NCBI GenBank assembly: GCA_028822125.1
Contig: JAPKEK010000014.1
Coordinates: forward strand, 1 to 13,225
Direction of reading: 5' to 3'
From: Pseudomonadales bacterium
GTDB taxonomy: Bacteria > Pseudomonadota > Gammaproteobacteria > Pseudomonadales > Azotimanducaceae
Length of the DNA: 13,225 bases
The notes below the pieces were generated by a model, which was not told the origin of the DNA, did no database searches, and worked only from the letters and a program-made list of their open reading frames with translations. How positions within the stretch are numbered: position 1 is the first letter of the stretch; each line of letters starts with the position of its first letter. Position numbers and translations under genes: made by a program. Shown one piece after another: positions 6,771-13,225 of the stretch.

Positions 6771-7688
6771 ATGGCTGAGGTGACAGAAGCAGTGATGAAG
6801 ACGGATTTACCGTTTGCTAACAAACGGCAAGGTAAAGTTCGTGATTTGTATGATATTACGTTACCCGACGGCGACGATGGTTTGCTGATTATTGCCACCG
6901 ATAGGGTTAGTGTTTTTGATGTTGTTCTGGCCAATGGTATTCCAGGCAAGGGAGTCATGCTGACTAAAATTTCCGAGTTCTGGTTTAATTTTTTTGAGGG
7001 GCGTTATCGACATCACCTGATTAGCACGGATGTCTCAGAAATACCTGGCTTGACAGAACCTCAGCGACAGATGCTGGATGGCAGAGTTATGATATGTCGA
7101 AAGAGCAAGGTCGTCCCGGTAGAGTGTATTGTCAGAGGGTTTCTCACCGGTAGCGGCTACAAGGACTATCTGGTCTCAGGTAAGGTGTGTGGGATTAGCT
7201 TGCCCGCTGGAATGGTAAATAGTGATCGAATAGAAGATCCTATATTTACGCCGTCCACTAAAGCGGATGAAGGCCATGATGAAAATATCAGCTATGAGGA
7301 AAGTTGTCAGATTGCAGGTGAGGATCTTATGTCAAGGATTCGTGATATCGCCATGTCCATCTACATTGAAGGTAGAGAATATGCTGCGAGCAGAGGGATT
7401 ATTATAGCGGACACCAAATTTGAGTTTGGATTAGAGGGCGATAGTTTAGAGCCTGTCCTTATTGATGAGGTATTGACACCGGATAGTTCCAGATTCTGGC
7501 CAGCTGATGAGTGGCAGCCAGGTCAGGAACAGAATAGTTATGATAAACAATATGTTCGTAATTATACTGAAACTCTGGTCGAACAGGGATTATGGAATAA
7601 ACAGTATCCAGGACCGGCTCTACCTCAAGAAGTTGTCGACAATACTTTATTGCGCTATCAACAGGCTTACAGATTGTTGATAGGTTAG
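6771..7688 (+). CDS. purC: Phosphoribosylaminoimidazole-succinocarboxamide synthase (SAICAR synthetase)
   Basis: This enzyme performs the ATP-dependent ligation of CAIR with aspartate in de novo purine synthesis. Motifs seen, numbered from 6771: QGKVRDLYD (20-28), ATDRVSVFDVV (42-52), IPGKG (57-61), PVECIVRGFLTGSGYKDY (116-133), PIFTPSTKADEGHDENIS (157-174), DTKFEFG (214-220) and LIDEVLTPDSSRFWP (230-244). At about 305 residues it is the longer yeast Ade1-like form, not the roughly 237-residue E. coli form. The start is uncertain: in-frame ATGs lie at 6759, 6771 and 6795. I chose 6771 because a weak GGA stands 7 nt upstream and homologues have a short tail before GKVRD. It begins 52 bp after the metZ-like gene with no terminator seen, so read-through is possible. 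Its stop TAG (7686-7688) overlaps the convergent msrA stop. Confidence 0.95.
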   Translation: MAEVTEAVMKTDLPFANKRQGKVRDLYDITLPDGDDGLLIIATDRVSVFDVVLANGIPGKGVMLTKISEFWFNFFEGRYRHHLISTDVSEIPGLTEPQRQMLDGRVMICRKSKVVPVECIVRGFLTGSGYKDYLVSGKVCGISLPAGMVNSDRIEDPIFTPSTKADEGHDENISYEESCQIAGEDLMSRIRDIAMSIYIEGREYAASRGIIIADTKFEFGLEGDSLEPVLIDEVLTPDSSRFWPADEWQPGQEQNSYDKQYVRNYTETLVEQGLWNKQYPGPALPQEVVDNTLLRYQQAYRLLIG

Positions 7689-8320
7689 TCAGCGTAACAG
7701 ACGCCAGTTCCACCTAAACCACAGTAACCATTGGGTACTTTGGCTAGATACTGCTGATGATAGTGCTCAGCATAGTAAAAGCCGCCGTTAGTACCGATGT
7801 CGGTGGTAATCTCTGGGTAACCCTGTGCCAGCAGGCTGGCCTGAAACCGGCGTTGGCTATTTAATGCTGACTGGCAATGGCGTTCATTGGTTGTGTAAAT
7901 GGCCGAGCGGTACTGGGTGCCGATATCGTTTCCCTGGCGCATACCCTGGGTTGGGTCATGACCCTCCCAGAAAAGCTCGAGCAAGCCCTCAAAAGTGACT
8001 TTTTGAGGATCCCATACCACTAGAACAACTTCTGTGTGACCGGTCATGCCTGAGCAAACTTCTTCATAAGAGGGATTAGGTGTTAGGCCACCAGCATAAC
8101 CGACCGCGGTAGTATAGACCCCCTCACGCTGCCAGAATATTTTCTCTGCGCCCCAGAAACAGCCCATAGCAAAAAAGGCTGTTTGAAAGTTCTCAGGAAA
8201 TGGCGCTAGCAGTGAGTTGCCATTAATGAAGTGAAATTCAGGAACATCCACGGCAGAATCTCTACCGGGTAAAGCGGATTGCCTGGTAGGCAGCTCTAAA
8301 GATCGTGTGAAAAACCCCAT
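7685..8320 (-). CDS. msrA: Peptide methionine sulfoxide reductase A
   Basis: MsrA reduces the S-epimer of methionine sulfoxide in proteins and free methionine using thioredoxin. The 211-residue product matches E. coli MsrA (212 residues) along its whole length. The nucleophile C54 lies in FAMGCFWGAEKIFW, the substrate-pocket blocks GHTEVV (94-99) and HDPTQGMRQGNDIGTQYRS (121-139) are present, and both resolving cysteines are kept in the glycine-rich tail (C200 and C208 in GYCGLGGTGVCY). This is therefore the three-cysteine type. The start ATG 8320 has AAGGA about 8 nt upstream on the minus strand. Its TAA (7685-7687) shares bases with the purC TAG on the opposite strand. No fusion to MsrB and no export signal are seen, so it should be cytoplasmic. 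Confidence 0.96.
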   Translation of the reverse strand: MGFFTRSLELPTRQSALPGRDSAVDVPEFHFINGNSLLAPFPENFQTAFFAMGCFWGAEKIFWQREGVYTTAVGYAGGLTPNPSYEEVCSGMTGHTEVVLVVWDPQKVTFEGLLELFWEGHDPTQGMRQGNDIGTQYRSAIYTTNERHCQSALNSQRRFQASLLAQGYPEITTDIGTNGGFYYAEHYHQQYLAKVPNGYCGLGGTGVCYAD

Positions 8321-8340
8321 AGCTTCATCCTTTTTTATTA

Positions 8341-8369
8341 AGTATAGCGTGCTTGTTACATTCTGCTAA
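8341..8369 (-). promoter_or_regulatory. Candidate sigma70 promoter of msrA
   Basis: On the minus strand TTAGCA (complement of 8364-8369) and TATACT (complement of 8341-8346) are 17 bp apart, matching the consensus at 4/6 and 5/6. The predicted start near 8334 gives a leader of about 14 nt that just contains the AAGGA ribosome-binding site. It lies in the 96-bp space between msrA and the divergent malY-like gene. No equally good plus-strand promoter was found there. Confidence 0.4.
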
Positions 8370-8416
8370 GCGCGTTTAAGGTAACATCATAATCATTAAT
8401 CTTCTGAGATAGCTAT

Positions 8417-9550
8417 ATGTTTGGATTCGATGAACTGGTAGATAGACAGGGAACCGGCAGCAAGAAATGGGATAAATACCGGGGTCAACCAGTGATTCCG
8501 ATGTGGGTTGCTGATATGGACTTCAGATCGCCGGAACCTGTGATGGAGGCTATACACAGGCGAGTTGAGCACGGTGTATTTGGTTATAACGAGATCCCGA
8601 AGCGATTGTTAGAAGTCGTCGTAACAAGGCTAAAGCATCGTTATAACTGGGCTATCCAGGAGAGCGATGTCATCTTCTCCCCTGGTCTGGTACCCGCTTT
8701 GAACCAGGTATGTCGAGGCCTAGTAAGCGAGAACGGGGCTGTGATTACGGCGATTCCTGTTTACCGACCGTTTCTAGATGCACCTGGTAATATGGGCAAG
8801 GAGCTCATTACGCTTGAAATGAAAGAAGATGAAAACTGGCAATTTCCTGTCGAAGAGTTTGCCCGCCAGGCAGAGATTCGACCTGATATTGACTTGCTGC
8901 TGCTGTGTCATCCACTCAATCCGTTGGGGCGGATGTTGAGTGTGGCCGAAATGCAGGACATCGTGGCTATTTGCAATCGCTTCGATATTAAAATCTGTTC
9001 GGATGAAATCCACTGTGAATTAGTACTGGATGGTCGCCAACATATTCCGATTGCATCACTTAGCCCGCAGGCTGCTGAAATGACCATTACGCTTATGGCT
9101 GCTTCCAAGACGTTTAACCTGGCAGGGCTAGGATGTGCCATGGCTATCGCTGCAAACACGCGACTCAGAGATCAATACCAAAAAGGCGGCGAGGGTATTA
9201 TGGCCAATGTAAATACCTTCGGCTTTGTAGCGACCGAAGCCGCCTGGACTGATTGTTCAGATTGGCATGAGGCACTGCTTGATTATCTTGCTGCTAATAG
9301 AGATTATGTTTATGAGAGATGCCAGATGATTACGGGTATCAGTGTTAACCGGGTTGAGGCAACTTATCTAGCCTGGCTGAATGTTCAGGAGCTGGGTTTG
9401 CCTGACCCGCTCAGTCACTTCGAACAGGCAGGTGTAGGTTTGTCATCTGGGGCTGATTTCATGGGGCCAGGTTATATGAGGCTTAACTTTGGATGTCCCA
9501 GGCCTTTGTTGGAAGAAGGTCTCAACCGGTTAGAAAAAGCCTGTAACTGA
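8417..9550 (+). CDS. MalY/PatB-type PLP C-S lyase (cystathionine beta-lyase) / aminotransferase
   Basis: Fold type I PLP enzymes of this group cleave cystathionine and other beta-thio amino acids to homocysteine (or a thiol), pyruvate and ammonia; E. coli MalY also binds the regulator MalT. The 377-residue product shows the group's marks: PMWVADMDFRSP (28-39, ending the N-terminal substrate-binding part), GYNEIP (56-61), HPLNPLGRM (165-173, usually NPHNPxGR), SDEIHCELV (195-203, D196 contacting the PLP ring) and the PLP lysine K231 in AASKTFNLAGL. YMRLNFGCPR near the C-terminus supplies the carboxylate-binding arginine. Start ATG 8417 has a weak GAGAT 6 nt upstream. It could supply the beta-lyase step if the metZ-like enzyme makes cystathionine, but that is inference. 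I leave the symbol empty because malY, patB and metC-like roles cannot be separated here. Confidence 0.85.
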   Translation: MFGFDELVDRQGTGSKKWDKYRGQPVIPMWVADMDFRSPEPVMEAIHRRVEHGVFGYNEIPKRLLEVVVTRLKHRYNWAIQESDVIFSPGLVPALNQVCRGLVSENGAVITAIPVYRPFLDAPGNMGKELITLEMKEDENWQFPVEEFARQAEIRPDIDLLLLCHPLNPLGRMLSVAEMQDIVAICNRFDIKICSDEIHCELVLDGRQHIPIASLSPQAAEMTITLMAASKTFNLAGLGCAMAIAANTRLRDQYQKGGEGIMANVNTFGFVATEAAWTDCSDWHEALLDYLAANRDYVYERCQMITGISVNRVEATYLAWLNVQELGLPDPLSHFEQAGVGLSSGADFMGPGYMRLNFGCPRPLLEEGLNRLEKACN

Positions 9551-9614
9551 TGATCGATTAGGCCAGTTGACGTCGCAATAATTCACGTTACAAGTGGTGT
9601 TGCTATTGATAACC

Positions 9615-9643
9615 TTGACAAGTACCACGGTGATTGATGCAAT
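9615..9643 (+). promoter_or_regulatory. Candidate sigma70 promoter with extended -10
   Basis: A perfect -35 TTGACA (9615-9620) is followed after 17 bp by TGCAAT (9638-9643), which is preceded by the extended -10 dinucleotide TG (9635-9636). It is the best promoter match I found in an intergenic region here and is placed to drive the crotonase gene and probably nhaD, moaB and moeA. Confidence 0.5.
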
Positions 9644-9682
9644 TGCCAGTGATTTGGTTTGTCTTTAAAAACAGCATGCCAT

Positions 9683-9742
9683 TGCTTTACAGGGAAATGC
9701 TTTACAGGGAATTGACGGACTGGGAATTGAAGAACTGAGAGG
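9683..9742 (+). repeat. 15-bp tandem repeat, four degenerating copies
   Basis: The copies are TGCTTTACAGGGAAA (9683-9697), TGCTTTACAGGGAAT (9698-9712), TGACGGACTGGGAAT (9713-9727) and TGAAGAACTGAGAGG (9728-9742). Copies 1 and 2 differ at one base; copies 3 and 4 drift progressively but keep the TG start and the purine-rich second half. The array lies in the 5' leader of the crotonase gene. The frame reading ALQGNALQGIDGLG is open from 9669 to the TAA at 9765-9767 but lacks an ATG, GTG or TTG start. Confidence 0.65.
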
Positions 9743-9766
9743 TAATGTTTTTTACCAATCAAAATA

Positions 9767-9772
9767 AAGGAG
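9767..9772 (+). promoter_or_regulatory. Ribosome-binding site that decides the crotonase start
   Basis: AAGGAG ends 1 nt before the first in-frame ATG (9774), which is too close for normal initiation, but stands 7 nt before GTG 9780, the preferred spacing. This favours GTG 9780 as start. Confidence 0.6.
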
Positions 9773-9779
9773 AATGGAG

Positions 9780-10553
9780 GTGGGAGAATTTTGCAGCGTT
9801 CAAAAAGAGGGTCGTCTGACTATCGTTACAATTCAGAGAGCTGAAGTAATGAATGCTTTACATCCGCCTGGTAATTTTGAGTTGGCAGAAGCATTTGACG
9901 AGTTTACTGATGACCCGGAACAATGGGTGGCCATTATTACCGGTGAGGGAGGAAGAGCCTTCAGTGCAGGTAATGACCTTAAATACCAGGCTAGTGGTGG
10001 TAAAATGGGTGGTCCCAGCACTGGCTTTGCTGGGCTGACTTCGAGGTTTGATAATGCAAAGCCAGTCATTGCTGCCGTTAATGGTATAGCCATGGGGGGA
10101 GGCTTTGAAATTGCCTTGGCCTGTGATTTGATTATCGCGTCAGCCAATGCTGTATTTGCACTGCCTGAACCAAGAGTCGGTCTTGCAGCTCTGGCTGGAG
10201 GTGTCCATCGCCTGCCGCGAGAAATAGGGATGAAACAGGCCATGGGCATGCTGCTGACCGGTCGCCGCGTCAGTGCTGAAGAAGGTCGATCCCTGGGATT
10301 TGTGAACGAAGTGGTACCAGAAGGCGAGTCTTTGGCTGCAGCTAAACGGTGGGCCGCGATGATTCTGGAGTGTGCACCTTTATCGGTGCGTGGAAGTAAG
10401 CAGGCTGCTATGCAGGGGATGTCTGCCGGGTCCCTTGAGGCTGCCATCAAGGGCAAATATGACCAGATAAGAGCCATGGCGAAAAGTGAAGATTTTGTTG
10501 AAGGGCCAAAAGCGTTTTCTGAAAAGAGAGCGCCCGATTGGAAAGGTTGTTGA
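9780..10553 (+). CDS. Enoyl-CoA hydratase/isomerase family (crotonase) protein
   Basis: Crotonases act on acyl-CoA thioesters by stabilising an enolate. The 257-residue product is of ordinary length. The oxyanion-hole segments are visible: AFSAGNDLKY (about 60-69) and NGIAMGGGFEIALACDL (about 101-117). Both glutamates needed for hydratase activity in the rat enzyme have counterparts: E110 in GGGFE and E130 in FALPEPRVGLAALAGG. So it could be an active hydratase, not only an isomerase; the exact acyl-CoA is not predictable. Start GTG 9780 is chosen from AAGGAG spacing and because MGEFCSVQKEGRLTIV resembles family starts; ATG 9774 is the alternative. It has no fatty-acid degradation neighbours and precedes nhaD by 24 bp on the same strand, so the two are probably co-transcribed. 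Confidence 0.88.
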   Translation: MGEFCSVQKEGRLTIVTIQRAEVMNALHPPGNFELAEAFDEFTDDPEQWVAIITGEGGRAFSAGNDLKYQASGGKMGGPSTGFAGLTSRFDNAKPVIAAVNGIAMGGGFEIALACDLIIASANAVFALPEPRVGLAALAGGVHRLPREIGMKQAMGMLLTGRRVSAEEGRSLGFVNEVVPEGESLAAAKRWAAMILECAPLSVRGSKQAAMQGMSAGSLEAAIKGKYDQIRAMAKSEDFVEGPKAFSEKRAPDWKGC

Positions 10554-10577
10554 AGCGAACATGTTGAAAGGAAAAGA

Positions 10578-11963
10578 ATGTTGAATCTGTTAAAAATATT
10601 AGGTGTATTGTCATTTACCTGTATGCCCTTGATTGGGTTTGCCAGTACCGGTGAGAAGATTGAAAATCTGGGCTTAACGTTATCGCCCTTGGGCTTGCTG
10701 GCGTTGGTTTTCTTTGTCCTTGCTTATGCCCTGGTGATGGCTGAAGAGTTCATCCATCTGAGAAAATCAAAACCGGTTATTCTGGCCGCAGGCATGATTT
10801 GGGCGATTGTGGCTATATTGACCATAAATTCAGGTCGGGACCCCCACGACTTAAGAGCAGTACTGGAACATAATCTGCAGGAGTATGCCGCATTAATGTT
10901 GTTCCTGCTGGTGGCGATGACTTATATCAACGCAATGACCGAACGAAATGTGTTTGAAGTACTCCGGGCCTGGTTGATTAATCGTTCATTTGGCTATCGA
11001 AAGTTGTTCTGGATTACCGGTACCATTGCGTTTTTCCTTTCTCCAGTTGCCGACAATCTGACTACCGCATTACTGATGGGGGCGGTCTGTCTGGCAGTTG
11101 GCTCATCCAATCCCAAATTTATCAGTTTAGCGTGTATTAACGTGGTTGTTGCCGCAAATGCTGGTGGTGCATTTTCACCGTTTGGGGATATAACGACCTT
11201 AATGGTCTGGCAAAGTGGCAGAGCAGATTTCTTTGATTTTCTGCAATTATTTTTGCCCTCAGTCGTAAATTATTTGGTACCGGCAATCATAATGAGTTTT
11301 GCTGTCCCTAATTTGGCACCCTCTGCAGAATCAGCGACAGTTGAATTAAAGCGTGGTGCTTTGATAATTTGTGGTTTGTTTGGTTGTACTATTGTAACCG
11401 CTGTTTGTTTTGAGCAGTTCCTGCATCTGCCACCCTACATGGGGATGATGACGGGGCTTTCCTATCTGTTCTTTTATGGTTATTACGTAAAGATTACTTC
11501 AACTCCAGCGGAAGCCGAGTTTGGACAGTTTAATATTTTCAATAAAGTTGCCAAGGCAGAGTGGGATACTTTGTTTTTCTTCTTTGGCGTCATATTTTGT
11601 GTTGGCGGGTTAGGGTTTATTGGCTACCTGGAAATCATGTCTTCCTATTTTTACGATGGCTGGGGCGCAACCAATGCCAATATAGCGATGGGTATTATCT
11701 CTGCTGTAGTGGATAATATTCCAGTCATGTTTGCTGTTCTGACCATGGATCCAGGCATGGATTTATATCAATGGCTGCTTATTACACTGACAACAGGCGT
11801 GGGCGGTAGCATACTGTCCATAGGTTCTGCAGCGGGTGTAGCTCTGATGGGGCAAGCAAGGGGTGTCTATACGTTCTTTAGCCATATTCGTTGGAGTTGG
11901 GCCATTATGTTGGGCTATTTTGCAGCGATTTATACCCATTATCTGATCAATGGGGCTGGTTAG
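10578..11963 (+). CDS. nhaD: NhaD-type Na+/H+ antiporter
   Basis: NhaD exchanges cytoplasmic Na+ (or Li+) for external protons across the inner membrane and is common in marine, halophilic and alkaliphilic gammaproteobacteria. The 461-residue product has about a dozen hydrophobic segments and membrane-embedded acidic motifs typical of the ion-transporter superfamily: SPVADNLTTALLMG (155-168, D159/N160), NAGGAFSPFGDITTLMVW (194-211, D204) and the repeat-related AVVDNIPVMFAV (376-387, D379/N380). The N-terminus (MLNLLKILGVLSFTCMPLIGF then AST) resembles a signal peptide or first membrane segment. AAAGGAA (10567-10573) precedes ATG 10578 at good spacing. Same-strand spacing to the crotonase (24 bp) and to moaB (30 bp) suggests one transcript. 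Physiologically it points to sodium-rich surroundings. Confidence 0.92.
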   Translation: MLNLLKILGVLSFTCMPLIGFASTGEKIENLGLTLSPLGLLALVFFVLAYALVMAEEFIHLRKSKPVILAAGMIWAIVAILTINSGRDPHDLRAVLEHNLQEYAALMLFLLVAMTYINAMTERNVFEVLRAWLINRSFGYRKLFWITGTIAFFLSPVADNLTTALLMGAVCLAVGSSNPKFISLACINVVVAANAGGAFSPFGDITTLMVWQSGRADFFDFLQLFLPSVVNYLVPAIIMSFAVPNLAPSAESATVELKRGALIICGLFGCTIVTAVCFEQFLHLPPYMGMMTGLSYLFFYGYYVKITSTPAEAEFGQFNIFNKVAKAEWDTLFFFFGVIFCVGGLGFIGYLEIMSSYFYDGWGATNANIAMGIISAVVDNIPVMFAVLTMDPGMDLYQWLLITLTTGVGGSILSIGSAAGVALMGQARGVYTFFSHIRWSWAIMLGYFAAIYTHYLINGAG

Positions 11964-11993
11964 GACCTCGATATAGGTACTAGGAACTGTATT

Positions 11994-12497
11994 ATGAAAG
12001 AGAAACTTAACTTTGCTGTGCTTACTGTCTCGGATACCCGAACGCTTGAAACTGACACATCAGGCCAGTTCCTATGCGAATCGCTGCAGCAGGGCGGTCA
12101 TTTCCTGGCCGACCGGGCAATTGAAATAGATGATATTTATCGCCTGAGAGCTAAAGTCTGTGCATGGATCGCTGATCCTGAAGTACAGATAATTCTCTTG
12201 ACCGGTGGTACTGGATTTACAACCAGAGATTCCACGCCGGAGGCTATAAAACCGTTGCTGGATACGGAGATTACTGGCTTTGGCGAAATATTCAGGCAGT
12301 TATCTTTTCAGGAAATCGGCAGTTCAACCATTCAGTCCAGAGCGTTGGCGGGGTTGTCAAACAACACCCTGATTTTTTGCATACCGGGCTCGACCGGTGC
12401 CTGTCGAACAGCCTGGAATGGTTTGTTGAAACAGCAGTTGGACAGTGAACACAAACCTTGTAACTTTGCCGAGTTGTTGCAGCGAGGGCAGCACTAA
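11994..12497 (+). CDS. moaB: Molybdenum cofactor biosynthesis protein B
   Basis: MoaB/MogA-fold proteins bind molybdopterin and, in MogA and active MoaB forms, adenylylate it before metal insertion. The 167-residue product has the fold's markers: VLTVSDTRTLETDTSG (9-24), LLTGGTGFTTRDSTPEAI (68-85, with D79 in the RDSTPE motif), the loop GSSTIQSRALAG (109-120) and IPGSTGACRTAW (130-141). Size and motif spelling fit MoaB better than MogA, although E. coli MoaB itself has no demonstrated role. AGGA lies about 10 nt before ATG 11994. It sits 31 bp before moeA, a pairing that matches the biochemical order of adenylylation then molybdate insertion. Confidence 0.92.
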   Translation: MKEKLNFAVLTVSDTRTLETDTSGQFLCESLQQGGHFLADRAIEIDDIYRLRAKVCAWIADPEVQIILLTGGTGFTTRDSTPEAIKPLLDTEITGFGEIFRQLSFQEIGSSTIQSRALAGLSNNTLIFCIPGSTGACRTAWNGLLKQQLDSEHKPCNFAELLQRGQH

Positions 12498-12528
12498 CAC
12501 TAAACACCACCAGAAACCAGGGACTAAA

Positions 12529-13225
12529 ATGGCGCTTTTTCCTGTTGATGACGCACTAAAATACCTTTTAGGGCAGGTCTTCCCGTCACAAGAGAAGCTC
12601 AAAGTTGGGCTGAAAGCTGCCTTTGGAGGTACCCTGGCTCGAGATGTTTTCTCTGCCATTAATGTCCCGCCCATGGCCAATAGTGCAATGGATGGATATG
12701 CTCTTCGTTTTCGGGACCTTGTTGAAGGGTCTTGCCTGCCATTGAGTGACTTTATCCCTGCCGGTTCGGTTGGCAAACCCCTGGCAGCAGCCTCTGCAGC
12801 AAGGATTTTCACCGGTGCAGCTATACCTGTTGGGGCTGATACCGTTGTTATGCAGGAACATGTGGTTGAACACCAGGGAGAGATAACCATTCAGAAGTTA
12901 CCGGGTTTCGGCGAAAATATTCGCCCTGCTGGACAAGATATAAGCGCAGGGCAGAGAGTCTTTAAAGCAGGCAGGCGACTCAGTCCTCAGGACGTTAGTC
13001 TCCTGGCAAGTATTGGTATGGCACAAGTCGAGATTGCCAAACCGCTAACGGTGGCTCTACTGAGCACCGGTGATGAATTAATTGACCCGCCGTTACCGCT
13101 GCAACCCGGGCAGATTTACAATTCAAATCGGTATGCCATGGCTGGCATGCTTGAACAGATGGGGATGACGGTGATTGATTTTGGTGTGGTTGCTGATACC
13201 GCGACTGCAACGGAAGCGGCACTCG
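12529..13225 (+). CDS. moeA: Molybdopterin molybdenumtransferase MoeA, 5' part (runs off the window)
   Basis: MoeA inserts molybdate into adenylylated molybdopterin. The frame from ATG 12529 stays open for 232 codons to the window end; E. coli MoeA has 411 residues, so roughly the N-terminal 55-60 percent is present. Visible motifs are PPMANSAMDGYALR (47-60, the family signature), PAGSVGKPL (77-85), RIFTGAAIPVGADTVVMQE (92-110), ENIRPAGQDISAGQ (129-142), LSPQDVSLLASIG (151-163) and the opening of the MogA-like domain ALLSTGDEL (176-184) with NSNRYAM (198-204). AGGGA (12519-12523) precedes the ATG by 5 nt. It directly follows moaB on the same strand. No frameshift or missing signature residue is seen in the visible part. 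Confidence 0.95.
   Translation, partial: MALFPVDDALKYLLGQVFPSQEKLKVGLKAAFGGTLARDVFSAINVPPMANSAMDGYALRFRDLVEGSCLPLSDFIPAGSVGKPLAAASAARIFTGAAIPVGADTVVMQEHVVEHQGEITIQKLPGFGENIRPAGQDISAGQRVFKAGRRLSPQDVSLLASIGMAQVEIAKPLTVALLSTGDELIDPPLPLQPGQIYNSNRYAMAGMLEQMGMTVIDFGVVADTATATEAAL

Larger units (their letters stand above)
9551..9773 (+). other. Intergenic leader before the crotonase-nhaD-moaB-moeA run
   Basis: These 223 bases hold a good promoter (9615-9643), a four-copy 15-bp tandem repeat (9683-9742), a small hairpin GGTAA/TTACC (9741-9745 with 9752-9756) and the AAGGAG ribosome-binding site (9767-9772). With a transcription start near 9650 the leader would be about 130 nt. No ATG-started small gene and no known riboswitch was recognised. 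No T-tailed terminator for the preceding malY-like gene is visible. Confidence 0.5.

Noticed and set aside
8321..8416. Plus-strand promoter for the malY-like gene
   Set aside because: CATAAT at 8388-8393 has no -35-like hexamer at acceptable spacing.
9669..9767. Small repeat-containing peptide (ALQGNALQGIDGLG...) before the crotonase gene
   Set aside because: There is no ATG, GTG or TTG start in frame after the TAA at 9666-9668, so it is described as a repeat, not a gene.
9833..10477. Long minus-strand open frame opposite the crotonase gene
   Set aside because: It mirrors the codon bias of the crotonase frame, has no ribosome-binding site and no recognisable domain.
12357..12890. Minus-strand open frame across the moaB-moeA junction
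   Set aside because: It overlaps two well-supported genes on the opposite strand and shows no protein family features.
1..13225. Defence system, prophage, integron or CRISPR content
   Set aside because: Every sizeable gene belongs to a housekeeping or transporter family, and no integrase, transposase, cas gene or spaced repeat array is present.

Overview
The window reads as a stretch of a gammaproteobacterial chromosome with moderate GC content. Exonuclease I, the M18 aminopeptidase, MsrA, MoaB and MoeA all resemble gammaproteobacterial forms, and an NhaD-type Na+/H+ antiporter fits a marine or halotolerant lifestyle. Genus cannot be told from the sequence. No rRNA, tRNA, CRISPR array, insertion sequence or phage gene was seen.

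Layout. (1) 1-1029: a remnant of a roxA/ycfD-type ribosomal-protein hydroxylase whose JmjC core survives while both ends look lost, followed by an intergenic stretch with a long inverted repeat. (2) 1030-3948: a DASS/SLC13 anion:Na+ symporter (minus) divergent from exonuclease I sbcB (plus), with only 21 bp between the longest starts. (3) 3979-5286: M18 aminopeptidase ApeB (minus), convergent with sbcB. (4) 5362-6718: a probable SAM-II riboswitch, an intrinsic terminator and a metZ-like PLP enzyme of sulfur amino-acid metabolism. (5) About 6771-8320: purC (plus) and msrA (minus), convergent and sharing four bases at their stop codons. (6) 8417-9550: a MalY/PatB-type cystathionine beta-lyase or aminotransferase. 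(7) 9551-13225: a promoter-bearing leader with 15-bp tandem repeats, then four closely spaced plus-strand genes: a crotonase, nhaD, moaB and the first part of moeA, which runs off the window.

Functional links. The metZ-like enzyme and the MalY-like lyase both act on homocysteine/cystathionine chemistry, and MsrA repairs oxidised methionine, so 5.4-9.5 kb has a loose methionine theme. The two biosynthetic genes are separated by purC and msrA and are not an operon. MoaB and MoeA act in successive late steps of molybdenum cofactor synthesis. Their co-directional position behind nhaD and the crotonase suggests shared transcription but not shared function.

The most notable item is the regulatory element before the metZ-like gene. 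It has the conserved blocks and spacing of a SAM-II aptamer, and the next structure is a strong intrinsic terminator, not a ribosome-binding site, so control by transcription attenuation is implied. I found no convincing undescribed multi-gene system; the rest is ordinary housekeeping content.
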